A program made the translations under genes and the position numbers. From positions 1-21,307 of the forward strand of contig CAIQSY010000019.1 of the NCBI GenBank assembly GCA_903874585.1: a stretch of DNA of 21,307 nucleotides, in the 5' to 3' direction. Of this stretch, positions 8,017-15,860 are shown piece by piece. The first letter of the stretch is position 1. Every line of letters begins with the position of its first letter. The stretch is from an uncultured Chlorobiaceae bacterium. Its GTDB lineage: Bacteria; Bacteroidota; Chlorobiia; Chlorobiales; Chlorobiaceae. The notes below the pieces were generated by a model that saw nothing but the letters and a program-made list of their open reading frames with translations, did not search any database and was not told the origin of the DNA.

Positions 8017-8403
8017 ATGACGCAACGTGTAAATATAGATAAATTTGTTGTTGTTGGCGATAGAGTATTAATCAAACCAAAATCTTCAAACGACAGAACA
8101 AAAGCTGGCATTTATCTTCCTCCTGGAGTACAGGAAAAGGAGAAAATCCAGACCGGTTACATTCTCAAAACGGGACCGGGTTATCCGGTTGGTCCGCCGC
8201 CTGAGTCTGATGAGCCGTGGAAAGAGACGGTTTCCGCAGCGCAGTACATTCCACTTCAGGCAAAAGTTGGCGATTTAGCGATTTTTATCCAGAACAGCTC
8301 TTATGAGATTGAGTATGAGGATGAACGTTATATTATTGTTCCTAACTCAGCTATTTTGCTGCTGATTCGTGAAGATGATGATCTTGAATATTATCTGCGA
8401 TAA
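8017..8403 (+). CDS. GroES-family (Cpn10) protein, elongated form
   Basis: The protein has 128 residues against about 95 for standard GroES. The N-terminal half carries GDRVLIKP (14-21), then a mobile-loop-like stretch with GIYLPP (31-36, compare GIVLTG in GroES) and TGYILKTGPG. The C-terminal half retains VGDLAIF and the strand YIIVPNSAILLLI. A proline-rich insertion with PPPESDEPW (60-68) and an acidic C-terminus set it apart from canonical GroES. Long GroES-like proteins of this kind occur in Bacteroidetes and Chlorobi as a second copy. No groEL lies beside it, so whether it caps GroEL is unknown. It is divergent from mreC and preceded by a purine-rich ribosome site (AAGAAGAAAAAGAG). No CIRCE repeat was seen. 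Confidence 0.85.
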   Translation: MTQRVNIDKFVVVGDRVLIKPKSSNDRTKAGIYLPPGVQEKEKIQTGYILKTGPGYPVGPPPESDEPWKETVSAAQYIPLQAKVGDLAIFIQNSSYEIEYEDERYIIVPNSAILLLIREDDDLEYYLR

Positions 8404-8484
8404 CGCTCTATCATGCACTATCTTCGATTATCGCCTTATCTGTTTCGTTGATAACTTTTTTACGCTCAATTTTACTTCTCGTTA

Positions 8485-9453
8485 ATGAATAAAGATACTC
8501 CAGCTCTCAGCACTGATGCGCTTTTGCAAGAAGAGCTTTTTCAGCGGATTATGGCGTTGAAAAAAGAGATGAACGCACTGGTGCTTGCCCACTATTATAC
8601 GGTTTCGGAGATCCAGCAGGTGGCTGATATTGTTGGCGACAGCCTCGCTCTTGCCCGTGCGGCTGAACACAACACGGCGGATGTGATTGTTTTTGCCGGC
8701 GTCTATTTTATGGCGGAGACTGCGAAAATTATCAACCCCGCAAAACAGGTGCTGCTTCCTGACGCTTCGGCTGGTTGCCCTTTAGCGGATAGTTGCGCGC
8801 CCGATGAGTTTCGTGCGTTCAAAGAGCAGCATCCTGGCGCAGTTGTGGTGACGTATATCAATTCAACAGCAGAGATTAAAGCACTTTCCGATATTACCTG
8901 TACCTCCTCAAACGTTGAGCACATTATCCGGCAGATTCCTCTTGACCAACCCATTATTTTCGGTCCTGATAGAAATCTTGGCGCATATATCGCCAAAAAG
9001 CTTGATCGCGAGATGATTCTCTGGCAGGGCTCTTGTTATGTGCATGAGGATTTTTCGGAACACTTGATTGTGCAGGCGCGTGCCGAGCATCCCGACGCTC
9101 TGCTGATTGCACATCCTGAGTGCAAGGCGAGTGTTTTGCAACACGCTGCATTTGTTGGTTCCACCAAAGCGCTGCTTGATTATACCACCACAAGTTCATC
9201 GCAAGATTTTCTTGTGGCGACAGAGCCGGGCATTCTCTACGAAATGCAAAAACGTTCGCCCGAGAAACGCTTTACGATGGCACCAAAAGAGCACGATCGC
9301 TCTCGTGGCGTCTGTACACAAATGAAGCAGAATACGCTCGAAAAGCTCTATCAGTGTATGCTGCATCGTAAGCCGGAGATTGTTGTTGAGGAGGAGTTGC
9401 GTCTTGCTGCCCTTCGCCCGATACGGCGCATGCTTGAACTGTCACCCGCATAA
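8485..9453 (+). CDS. nadA: Quinolinate synthase A
   Basis: This 322-residue cytoplasmic enzyme condenses iminoaspartate with dihydroxyacetone phosphate to quinolinate in de novo NAD synthesis. The three [4Fe-4S] cysteines expected for the family are visible as C98 in DASAGCPLADSC, C184 in WQGSCYVHE and C277 in GVCTQMKQNT. Other landmarks are LAHYY (34-38), QQVADIVGDSLALA (44-57), YINSTAEIKA (124-133) and HPECKASV (210-217). nadB and nadC are not in the window. The next gene, the pentapeptide protein, starts 9 bases after the stop. Confidence 0.97.
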   Translation: MNKDTPALSTDALLQEELFQRIMALKKEMNALVLAHYYTVSEIQQVADIVGDSLALARAAEHNTADVIVFAGVYFMAETAKIINPAKQVLLPDASAGCPLADSCAPDEFRAFKEQHPGAVVVTYINSTAEIKALSDITCTSSNVEHIIRQIPLDQPIIFGPDRNLGAYIAKKLDREMILWQGSCYVHEDFSEHLIVQARAEHPDALLIAHPECKASVLQHAAFVGSTKALLDYTTTSSSQDFLVATEPGILYEMQKRSPEKRFTMAPKEHDRSRGVCTQMKQNTLEKLYQCMLHRKPEIVVEEELRLAALRPIRRMLELSPA

Positions 9454-9462
9454 ACCATAACA

Positions 9463-10494
9463 ATGATGGCAGATGCTGAACATGTGCAGCACCTTCAAAA
9501 GGGCGTTACATTTTGGAACAGGTGGCGCACTGAACATCCTGATACTCGTCCCGATTTACGCGATGCCTCGCTTGCCGGGCTTAATCTGCGCGGCATCAAC
9601 CTCTCCAATACCGACCTCAGTGGCGCTGATTTGCAAGGCGCCGACTTGAGCCAGGCAAATTTACGAGGTGTTCATTTCAGCAAGAGCATACTCGATGTTT
9701 TTACCAAGTATGATGATGTTGTCGGGTGTGATATTGGCGTTAACGGACTTTATTCGCCCGAAACCGACTCTGCGGCACTCTTGCGGCTCGATCCTCCCGG
9801 CAACTCCATGCAGGGTTCAAGCGCTGAAGCGGTGCTCGAAAGTCTCCGTCATGCTCACAAGCTTCATACCTTTTCGCTGCTGCTTGCGGGTATTGCGCTG
9901 TTGTTTATCGTCATCAAGCCGAAAACCATTACACTGCCATATCTTTCCGGATCGTTCAAGTTTGATGAGTTGAGCTACTCATTTCTTGCGATGATTCTCT
10001 CGACAATTCTCTTGATTCAGGTCTCATCGTTTATTGATTCCGCGCTGAAAGGCGCTCGCTATCTTCATGATCGTAAGTCGGCAATGCTTGTCGGGCACTT
10101 TCCATGGCTGCTCTCAAAGTATGAAAGCGGAGAACAAAATGAGAAACACTCTAAAATTATTCGCCTCTTTCTTGTGTTTCATCCGGTGGTTTACCTCTAT
10201 TTTTTTACGAAGTGGGATCTGCTTTTCAGCGCAAACTGGGCAACACTTGCGGAGCATTACCGTGAGATGCCGGTAATTTTTGGTGAATACCTGATTCCTG
10301 TTTTTTATGTTGTGTTGATGAAGCTCTGCTTCCATATTTTCAAGCTTGTGGAGGGATTTCAGAAGCCAATTCTCTTTGATACAGCAACAGAACGTGCACG
10401 ACGTTCCGATATGGAACGGCTTGCCGCAGCAGTTGAAGCGCAGTCGCTCCGAACGGGTGAGTTGATTGATCTCCTTCGTCAACGGGAAAAATAA
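9463..10494 (+). CDS. Pentapeptide-repeat protein with four predicted membrane segments (copy B)
   Basis: The protein has 343 residues and is homologous along its length to the gene at 2-1354. It has FWNRWR at 17-22 and only about eight pentapeptides (34-75) against roughly twenty in copy A. The linker with G.NGLY and GNSMQ (113-117) is conserved. Four hydrophobic segments lie at about 135-151, 171-191, 231-249 and 271-294. FPWLLSKYES (213-222) and FQKPILFD (299-306) match copy A closely. The C-terminal 35 residues are charged, probably helical and cytoplasmic. Base composition matches the surrounding housekeeping genes, unlike copy A. It sits tightly between nadA (9 bases) and the fabH-like gene (6 bases), so co-transcription is likely. 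Its function is unknown; a membrane-anchored scaffold or signalling protein is a guess. The second codon (9466) is an alternative ATG start. Confidence 0.88.
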   Translation: MMADAEHVQHLQKGVTFWNRWRTEHPDTRPDLRDASLAGLNLRGINLSNTDLSGADLQGADLSQANLRGVHFSKSILDVFTKYDDVVGCDIGVNGLYSPETDSAALLRLDPPGNSMQGSSAEAVLESLRHAHKLHTFSLLLAGIALLFIVIKPKTITLPYLSGSFKFDELSYSFLAMILSTILLIQVSSFIDSALKGARYLHDRKSAMLVGHFPWLLSKYESGEQNEKHSKIIRLFLVFHPVVYLYFFTKWDLLFSANWATLAEHYREMPVIFGEYLIPVFYVVLMKLCFHIFKLVEGFQKPILFDTATERARRSDMERLAAAVEAQSLRTGELIDLLRQREK

Positions 10495-10500
10495 AGTGCT

Positions 10501-11496
10501 ATGCAGGTTGATCTTCCACTGAAAATTATTGGTCTTGGTCGCTATCTTCCGCCACGTATTGTTCATAGTGCGGAGCTTGAAACGACGTTTGACTTGCCTC
10601 AAGGGTGGATTGAGCAGCGCAATGGTGTGCGTGAACGGCGCTGGGTGACTACAGAAACTGCCTCATTTATGGCGGCTGAGGCTGCTCGAGAAGCGCTGCA
10701 CCATGCCGACTTGCGCCCCGATGAGCTTGATCTCATTATCAACGCATCTGGTACAGCCGAGCAGGCAATTCCCGATACCGGCGCATTGATTCAGCGTCAG
10801 CTTGGGCTTGGCAGTACAGGTATTCCGGCTATAACGGTCAATAATACTTGTTTGAGTTTTATCACGGCGCTTGACGTTGCAGCGACGTATTTGAGCACAG
10901 GTCGCTATAATAATATTCTTATCGCCAGTGCCGATATCTCATCCTGCGGCATTAATCCTCACGAACCAGAATCAGCTACGCTGGTGGGCGATGCTGCTGC
11001 CGCCGTGGTGGTAACACGTTCTATAGAAAAAAAGTCGTCGATGGTGCACCACTCGCATTTCAGAACTTATGGCGATGGTGCTTATCTCACCACCATTATG
11101 GGCGGAGGTTCGGCGCGTCATCCCGCGAAAGCCGATCATAATCCGGTTGATGACTTGTTCCACATGGATGGACTTGCGGTGCTCCGCATGGTACGAGGTG
11201 TTGACGAAGTTTTTCTTGAAGAACTCTATCCCGGGCTATCAACAAGCCTGCTCGATATTGATCGTGTGGTGCCGCATCAGGCAAGCAAAGTTGCCCTCCA
11301 GATGCTCCAGCGTTATGGCTGGCCCGAGTGCCGTATCGACAAGACCATCGATTGGCTTGGAAATTGCATTGCAGCCTCAATTCCTGCTACACTCTATCAA
11401 ACGGTTCACGATGGCGCACTTCAGCGCGGAAATAAATTCCTGCTGGTTGGAACAGGCGCTGGCCTCTCCCTTGGCGGACTTGTTATGACGTATTGA
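10501..11496 (+). CDS. FabH-like beta-ketoacyl-ACP synthase III
   Basis: This 331-residue thiolase-fold condensing enzyme has the Cys-His-Asn triad of the KAS III family: C117 in NNTCLSF, H259 in VPHQAS and N288 in WLGNCIAASIP. GIRERRWV-like (NGVRERRWV, 41-49), FHMDG (220-224) and the C-terminal GTGAGLSLGG support the family. KAS III enzymes condense an acyl-CoA with malonyl-ACP to start a fatty-acid or related chain. The protein is not in a plsX-fabD-fabG cluster and differs from E. coli FabH around the active site (GNC rather than GNT). It may therefore be a specialised paralogue with its own acyl primer. It follows the pentapeptide gene by 6 bases. Confidence 0.85.
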   Translation: MQVDLPLKIIGLGRYLPPRIVHSAELETTFDLPQGWIEQRNGVRERRWVTTETASFMAAEAAREALHHADLRPDELDLIINASGTAEQAIPDTGALIQRQLGLGSTGIPAITVNNTCLSFITALDVAATYLSTGRYNNILIASADISSCGINPHEPESATLVGDAAAAVVVTRSIEKKSSMVHHSHFRTYGDGAYLTTIMGGGSARHPAKADHNPVDDLFHMDGLAVLRMVRGVDEVFLEELYPGLSTSLLDIDRVVPHQASKVALQMLQRYGWPECRIDKTIDWLGNCIAASIPATLYQTVHDGALQRGNKFLLVGTGAGLSLGGLVMTY

Positions 11497-11581
11497 AATA
11501 ACTCGCTGGTGAATTGTTATTATCCCTTTTATTTTTAAAGAATTATCACAATATTTCCTACTTTAATTAACTTGTAAAACA

Positions 11582-12022
11582 GTGACTCTTATGATGAAAA
11601 TTGGTGAGCAGGGTCTTGATCTTATTCGCAAGCATGAAGGCTTGCGTTTGAAAGCGTATATCTGTCCGGGTGGAAAGCTGACCATTGGGTACGGTCATAC
11701 AGGCAGTGATGTTAAGGCGGGCATGACTATTGATAATGCTCAAGCTGATGCTTTACTTCTCAAAGATGTTGAACGCTTTGAAAAATCGGTTAATGAGATG
11801 GTTGATGTCGAGATGACGCAGGGGATGTTTGATGCCTTGGTCTGTTTTGCCTTTAATCTTGGAGCTGGTTCACTCAAAAGTTCGACGTTGCTGAAAAAGC
11901 TCAATGCTAACGATAAACCGGGCGCCGCAGAGGAGTTTTTGAAATGGAACAAAGCGCTGGGAAAAGTGTTAAATGGGTTAACTGCCCGACGCGAGGGCGA
12001 ACGAGCATTGTTTTTGGCGTAA
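11582..12022 (+). CDS. Phage-type lysozyme, glycoside hydrolase family 24
   Basis: The protein has 146 residues if started at the GTG at 11582. The ATG codons at 11591 or 11594 are more likely starts, since only short non-conserved residues precede them. It cleaves the glycan strands of peptidoglycan. The E-8aa-C-5aa-T form of the catalytic triad is visible: E19 in KHEG, C28 in YICPGG and T34 in LTIGYGHT (numbering from GTG), with C where T4 lysozyme has Asp20. The later DALVCFAFNLG, STLLKKLN and GLTARREGERALFL blocks are typical of lambdoid-phage endolysins. There is no signal peptide and no obvious SAR segment. No holin, spanin or other phage gene is nearby, so this is a stand-alone, possibly domesticated gene. 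Confidence 0.9.
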   Translation: MTLMMKIGEQGLDLIRKHEGLRLKAYICPGGKLTIGYGHTGSDVKAGMTIDNAQADALLLKDVERFEKSVNEMVDVEMTQGMFDALVCFAFNLGAGSLKSSTLLKKLNANDKPGAAEEFLKWNKALGKVLNGLTARREGERALFLA

Positions 12023-12039
12023 GTCACTGTCGTCGATTA

Positions 12040-12205
12040 TCTCACAGGGCTGCACCCTGTGTCAGCAGCTACCGCCCTTTCAGAGCTTCTGGTGATGCCG
12101 GTTGAGGTCGTTCGTGTACCCGCGTTGCATCCGATCTGCCTCTGTCGCCGAGTAGCACGAAGTGCGTATCGAGGCGGTGGTAGTCATGGATGCGATGCAA
12201 CGTTT
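12040..12205. repeat. Structured repeat-like non-coding element
   Basis: The segment lies between the convergent lysozyme and DUF4412 genes and is rich in palindromes. It has a perfect 7-bp stem CACAGGG / CCCTGTG (12043-12049 and 12055-12061) with loop CTGCA, and a small stem GCAC-GAA-GTGC (12155-12165). It also has a 9-bp inverted pair CGTTGCATC (12123-12131) / GATGCAACG (12194-12202). A partial pair GCTACC.GCC / GGCGGTGGTAG is also present. No coding gene fits. It resembles interspersed palindromic (REP-like) elements, but copy number elsewhere cannot be seen here. The first stem may also terminate lysozyme transcription. Confidence 0.45.
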
Positions 12206-12955
12206 CTACTCAAACTGCTTCATCTTCTCCATCAAGTTTTTCAACTGCTGCTTTTGCTGATTTCCGAGTGGTTTTTCGTTGCTGTCAATTTTTTGATATC
12301 CCGCTGGTACGGCGAAAAGTGCCGGAGGTATCGGTTTCTTTGAAATGCTGAGAAGCTCCATGCGGTACGTTCCGTTGGAATTGTGCTGCACCATTTTGAC
12401 GGGGAAGCCCTCAATGCTGTTCGCCTTGAAAATGCTGGCAAGCTTGGTGTTCGAGAGACGAGGGTTTTGCGTCTGCAAAATATTGAAGGTTGAGAAGTGA
12501 CCGAGATCGCCGGTTACCCACAGCTCGAGCTTCTCCGTGCTGCTGGTCAGTATAAGGTGATCGCAGTTGTAGTTTTTAATCATCTCTCTGCCCGCTTTCG
12601 TTAACGTATAGTTGCTGTCAAAATCGAGAAGCAGTGCGTTTTCAGCGGCGGCTCGAAGGTTCACGATGCTGTATTTTTTCGCCTGATGATTGATGATAGT
12701 GGCAATATCTGGTTGCACCGCTTTGGTAATAACGGTGGTTTTAAGTACATCAGGAATCTTGTTGATCCGCATCGCCATGTCCATTCGCTGCACATTCTGC
12801 CCAAAGAGATAGGTTACCGTTCCACTCCCGTTTGGCATGGTGAGAGCCATATCCATTGTTCCAGTAAATAGTGTTATGGCTGAAGCGCTTTTGGCGTTAC
12901 TCGTTGCGGTAAAGAGTAAAATGAGGATGATCAGAATCTTTTTCATCGGTTGCAA
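12206..12955 (-). CDS. Exported DUF4412-type protein
   Basis: This 249-residue protein has a clear signal peptide: basic MKK, then hydrophobic ILIILILLFTA, with a cleavage region near SASA (about residue 26). The mature part has the repeated beta-strand pattern seen in DUF4412 proteins of Bacteroidetes and Chlorobi, including TGTMDMALTM, a central methionine-rich MDMAMRINK block, a KYSIVNL strand and FPVKMVQH...MELLSISKKPIPPALFAVPAGY near the C-terminus. The ending resembles outer-membrane lipoprotein-sorting (LolA-like) folds, so binding of a lipid in the periplasm is a reasonable guess. The exact role is unknown. The better start is probably Met4 (12946). It is divergent from prmC. Confidence 0.75.
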   Translation of the reverse strand: MQPMKKILIILILLFTATSNAKSASAITLFTGTMDMALTMPNGSGTVTYLFGQNVQRMDMAMRINKIPDVLKTTVITKAVQPDIATIINHQAKKYSIVNLRAAAENALLLDFDSNYTLTKAGREMIKNYNCDHLILTSSTEKLELWVTGDLGHFSTFNILQTQNPRLSNTKLASIFKANSIEGFPVKMVQHNSNGTYRMELLSISKKPIPPALFAVPAGYQKIDSNEKPLGNQQKQQLKNLMEKMKQFE

Positions 12956-13083
12956 AGTGTCGAGATTGATTGCGTGATTGGTGTTGAATGTACTCTTTGC
13001 AACGTTCCCTCACCACAATCTTTTTAAAACCGTGCTACAGGTGTATATTTGATTTTTTGTTCTAACTGAGATGGAAAAGAAGT

Positions 13084-13974
13084 ATGGGAGAGTTGAAAGA
13101 GTGGCGTGTTGTTGATTTGCTCAAAACAACTGCTGATTATTTTGTAACAAAAGCGGTGGATGAGCCTCGTCTCAGTTCGGAGCTGTTATTGGGGCGTGTG
13201 CTCTTAAAAAGCCGGCTTCAGCTCTATCTTGATTACGATCGGGTGTTATCTCGCGAGGAGCTTGATCAGTTCAGAACGCTCTGTCGTGAACGGCTTGATG
13301 GTCGTCCGGTGCAGTACATTACTGGCGAACAGTTTTTTTATGGATTACCATTTCAGGTTGATGAGCGCGTGCTTATTCCTCGCCCTGAAACGGAGTTGCT
13401 GGTTGAACATGCGCTTGAATTGCTTGGCACAATCACGCCCGACGGCGCTGCTGAGCCGACATTGCTCGACATTGGTACCGGCAGCGGCTGCATTGCCGTC
13501 ACCTTGGCAAAACTTTCTCCGTCGGTTCGCGTTGTTGCGGTTGACGTTTCGCCTGACGCTCTTGCGGTTGCGCGGTTGAATGCGGCAAAATATGGCGTTG
13601 AATCGCAAGTGCTTTTTATTCAAGCAGATATGTTTGAACCCTATTTTGCTGCCAAACTGCCAGCAGTGCCTTATGATCTCATCATCTCCAATCCACCGTA
13701 TATTCCCCGCGTTGAGTGGGAGGGGTTGCAGCGCGAGGTGCGGCAGTTTGAACCTGAAATAGCGTTGACGACAACACACGGAATTGAGTGCTACCAAGCC
13801 ATAACGGCAGTTGCGTCGTCGCTGCTCCGATCGGGTGGAGTGCTCACTTTTGAGCTTCATGCGGATGGTGCATCGGCAGTCTCTGCTATGATGATTGCGC
13901 AATGCTTTACCAATCTTATCGTTACAAAAGATTATTCAGGCTTTGACCGCATACTTTCAGGTTGTCGAGCATGA
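13084..13974 (+). CDS. prmC: Release factor glutamine methyltransferase PrmC
   Basis: This 296-residue enzyme uses S-adenosylmethionine to methylate the glutamine of the GGQ motif in release factors RF1 and RF2. An N-terminal helical domain (1-75) contains the RL..ELLL and R..GRPVQYITG pattern. The Rossmann domain has IPRPETELLVE (98-108), the SAM-binding loop LDIGTGSGCIA (128-138), acidic VDVS (153-156) and the catalytic NPPY (203-206). FDRILSG near the C-terminus is family-typical. The ATG is preceded by a purine-rich GGAAAAGAAG. The neighbouring hrcA begins 145 bases downstream. Confidence 0.95.
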   Translation: MGELKEWRVVDLLKTTADYFVTKAVDEPRLSSELLLGRVLLKSRLQLYLDYDRVLSREELDQFRTLCRERLDGRPVQYITGEQFFYGLPFQVDERVLIPRPETELLVEHALELLGTITPDGAAEPTLLDIGTGSGCIAVTLAKLSPSVRVVAVDVSPDALAVARLNAAKYGVESQVLFIQADMFEPYFAAKLPAVPYDLIISNPPYIPRVEWEGLQREVRQFEPEIALTTTHGIECYQAITAVASSLLRSGGVLTFELHADGASAVSAMMIAQCFTNLIVTKDYSGFDRILSGCRA

Positions 13975-14079
13975 AGAGCTTCTGTTGCGGAGTGTGGAAC
14001 TCTCTCTCCGGTTTCGCTTGTTCTCTTTGTAGAGTGGGTGAAAAACGATTGATTTTTGTACATTCACCAACTGAAAAGC

Positions 14080-14108
14080 TTGACTCATTTTTAAGAGAAA
14101 TTTATGAT
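14080..14108 (+). promoter_or_regulatory. Candidate sigma-70 promoter of hrcA-grpE-dnaJ
   Basis: TTGACT (14080-14085) and TATGAT (14103-14108) are separated by exactly 17 bases, close to the sigma-70 consensus. Transcription would start at about 14114-14117, only a few bases before the hrcA ATG at 14120. That would leave an almost leaderless mRNA with no Shine-Dalgarno. No CIRCE operator (TTAGCACTC-N9-GAGTGCTAA) is seen around it. Confidence 0.45.
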
Positions 14109-14119
14109 GATCGACGTTG

Positions 14120-15172
14120 ATGGATTTGCGTGAACTTACAACACGAGAGCGTCAAGTGCTCGGAATTATTATTCAGGCCTATGTGGTGACTGCCGCGCCG
14201 GTTGGTTCAAAATATATTGGTCAGAATTATAATCTTGGCTGTTCTGATGCCACCATACGTCATGTTATGGTTGAGCTTGAGAGCCTTGGTTACATTACGC
14301 AGCCGCACACCTCCGCTGGTCGCGTTCCCACCGATAAGGGGTATCGCTATTACGTTGATTTGATTATGACGGTGCAGCGCCTTGATGAGCGTGAGAAAAA
14401 GCAGATTGAGGAGAATGTTGGTCAAATCAGCATTGATCGTACAGGCACATCTTCCGATGTCCTGCTCTCAGCGGTGAAGGTGCTTGGTAATATTTCACGT
14501 CAACTCAGTGTTGTGTTGTCGCCGACGCTCTCAAATGCTCTGTTTGAGAAGCTCGATATGGTGCTGCTCAGTTCAACACGAATGATGGTGATTCTCTCCA
14601 TTCAATCGCTCTTTGTCAAGACCATTGTGATGGAGCTCAATATGGAGGTGTCGCGCCAGACGTTGAACGAGGTTGTTGATGTGCTCAATCAGCGGCTTTC
14701 GGGGTTGACCCTTGCTGAAATTCGCCGATCCATTACGCAGCGCCTTTCAGATTGCGATTGCGATCGTGCGTTGAAAAATCTTATAGTGCAGTCAGCCGGT
14801 ACTCTTTTTGATGAAACGCCACTCTTCGAGCGACTTTATATCTCCGGTACGGAGTATATTGTTGATCAGCCAGAGTTCAAACAGCCCGATAAGGTTCGCG
14901 ATCTTATCACCATGATTGAGGATAAATTCAGTATGGCAAAGCTGGTTGATCATCAAGGTACTTCGCACATGGATATTACCATCAGCATTGGCAAAGAGAA
15001 CAGTGAACGCCATGCTGAAGATTTAACCATTGTTTCTATGCCATACTATGTAGGTAACATGGTTGGCAAACTTGGCATTCTCGGACCAAAACGAATGGAT
15101 TATGAATACGCAGTCCGTGTGCTCAACTATATGGCAGAGAACCTTTCTGCAACCCTTTCAGGTGTTAACTAA
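14120..15172 (+). CDS. hrcA: Heat-inducible transcription repressor HrcA
   Basis: This is a 350-residue repressor of class I heat-shock genes, which in other bacteria binds the CIRCE operator with help from GroEL. The N-terminal winged helix is clear: LTTRERQVLGIIIQAYV, APVGSKYI, S.ATIRHVMVELESLGYI and H.SAGRVPTDKGYRYYVD. The HrcA core follows. A TTG codon at 14117 precedes the ATG at 14120; the ATG is chosen. A 9-codon overlapping frame (ATG at 14104) runs through the start region but is probably meaningless. The gene is first in an operon with grpE and dnaJ; grpE starts 16 bases after its stop. Confidence 0.95.
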   Translation: MDLRELTTRERQVLGIIIQAYVVTAAPVGSKYIGQNYNLGCSDATIRHVMVELESLGYITQPHTSAGRVPTDKGYRYYVDLIMTVQRLDEREKKQIEENVGQISIDRTGTSSDVLLSAVKVLGNISRQLSVVLSPTLSNALFEKLDMVLLSSTRMMVILSIQSLFVKTIVMELNMEVSRQTLNEVVDVLNQRLSGLTLAEIRRSITQRLSDCDCDRALKNLIVQSAGTLFDETPLFERLYISGTEYIVDQPEFKQPDKVRDLITMIEDKFSMAKLVDHQGTSHMDITISIGKENSERHAEDLTIVSMPYYVGNMVGKLGILGPKRMDYEYAVRVLNYMAENLSATLSGVN

Positions 15173-15188
15173 AACATTAAAGCATATT

Positions 15189-15818
15189 ATGATAAAGAAT
15201 ATGAGTGATGAATCAGAAAACAAAGCAACCAATGACCCGCAGGAACCAATGCCTGATATGGGCGATGTGCTGAATATAAGTGCTCTGGAGGGCGAATGGT
15301 CGGCTGGCAATGCAACGTTCGACACTGAGCCATCGGTCGCTAAAATTGCGGCGCTTGAAGCGGAGCTTGAAGCGCAGAAAGAGCAGGTCGGCAAATATCG
15401 CGACGAGGTGTTGCGCCGTGCGGCAGATTTTGAGAATTTCCGCCGTCAGAAAGAGCGTGAAACCATGCTTGTTGCATCGCGCACGCTTGAGAATATTATC
15501 CGCGAACTGCTTCCGGTTGTTGACGATATCAAGCGCTTGCTCCTTCACGCACCCGCCAGTACAGAGATATCGAGCGAAGCGCGACCTTACATTGAGGGCG
15601 TTGAGCTGGTTAAGAAAAATCTTGAAAAATGGTTTGCCGATAAAGGCGTGGCAGCGGTGGAGTCGATTGGTTCAAAGCTGGATGTCAATTTTCATGAAGC
15701 CATTTCGCAGGTTGATCATCCTGATGCTGAGCCCGAGACGATTATTGACGAGTATCAGACTGGCTATGTTTTGGGCGATCGCGTTATTCGTCACGCAAAG
15801 GTGATTGTCGCCAAATAA
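15189..15818 (+). CDS. grpE: Nucleotide exchange factor GrpE
   Basis: The protein has 209 residues from the ATG at 15189; the ATG at 15201 is also possible. An in-frame extension runs back into hrcA (to 15063), but it would overlap that gene by 110 bases and has no family similarity. The acidic N-terminus is followed by a long coiled coil (ALEAELEAQKEQV...). Next come the signature DEVLRRAADFENFRRQKERE and the C-terminal beta-domain with VESIG.KLDVNFHEAISQV and ETIIDEYQTGYVLGDRVIRHAKVIV. GrpE releases ADP from DnaK. It sits between hrcA and dnaJ. Confidence 0.96.
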   Translation: MIKNMSDESENKATNDPQEPMPDMGDVLNISALEGEWSAGNATFDTEPSVAKIAALEAELEAQKEQVGKYRDEVLRRAADFENFRRQKERETMLVASRTLENIIRELLPVVDDIKRLLLHAPASTEISSEARPYIEGVELVKKNLEKWFADKGVAAVESIGSKLDVNFHEAISQVDHPDAEPETIIDEYQTGYVLGDRVIRHAKVIVAK

Positions 15819-15860
15819 GAGAGAGTTATTTTTGACATTGAATAGAAGAGCTATCCAGAT

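Noticed and set aside
14104..14133. Nine-codon upstream frame overlapping the hrcA start
   Set aside because: It is very short and overlaps the putative -10 element, so it would lie upstream of the predicted transcript start.
15063..15188. N-terminal extension of grpE into hrcA
   Set aside because: It would overlap hrcA by 110 bases, and its residues show no GrpE similarity. ATG codons at 15189 and 15201 fit the family.
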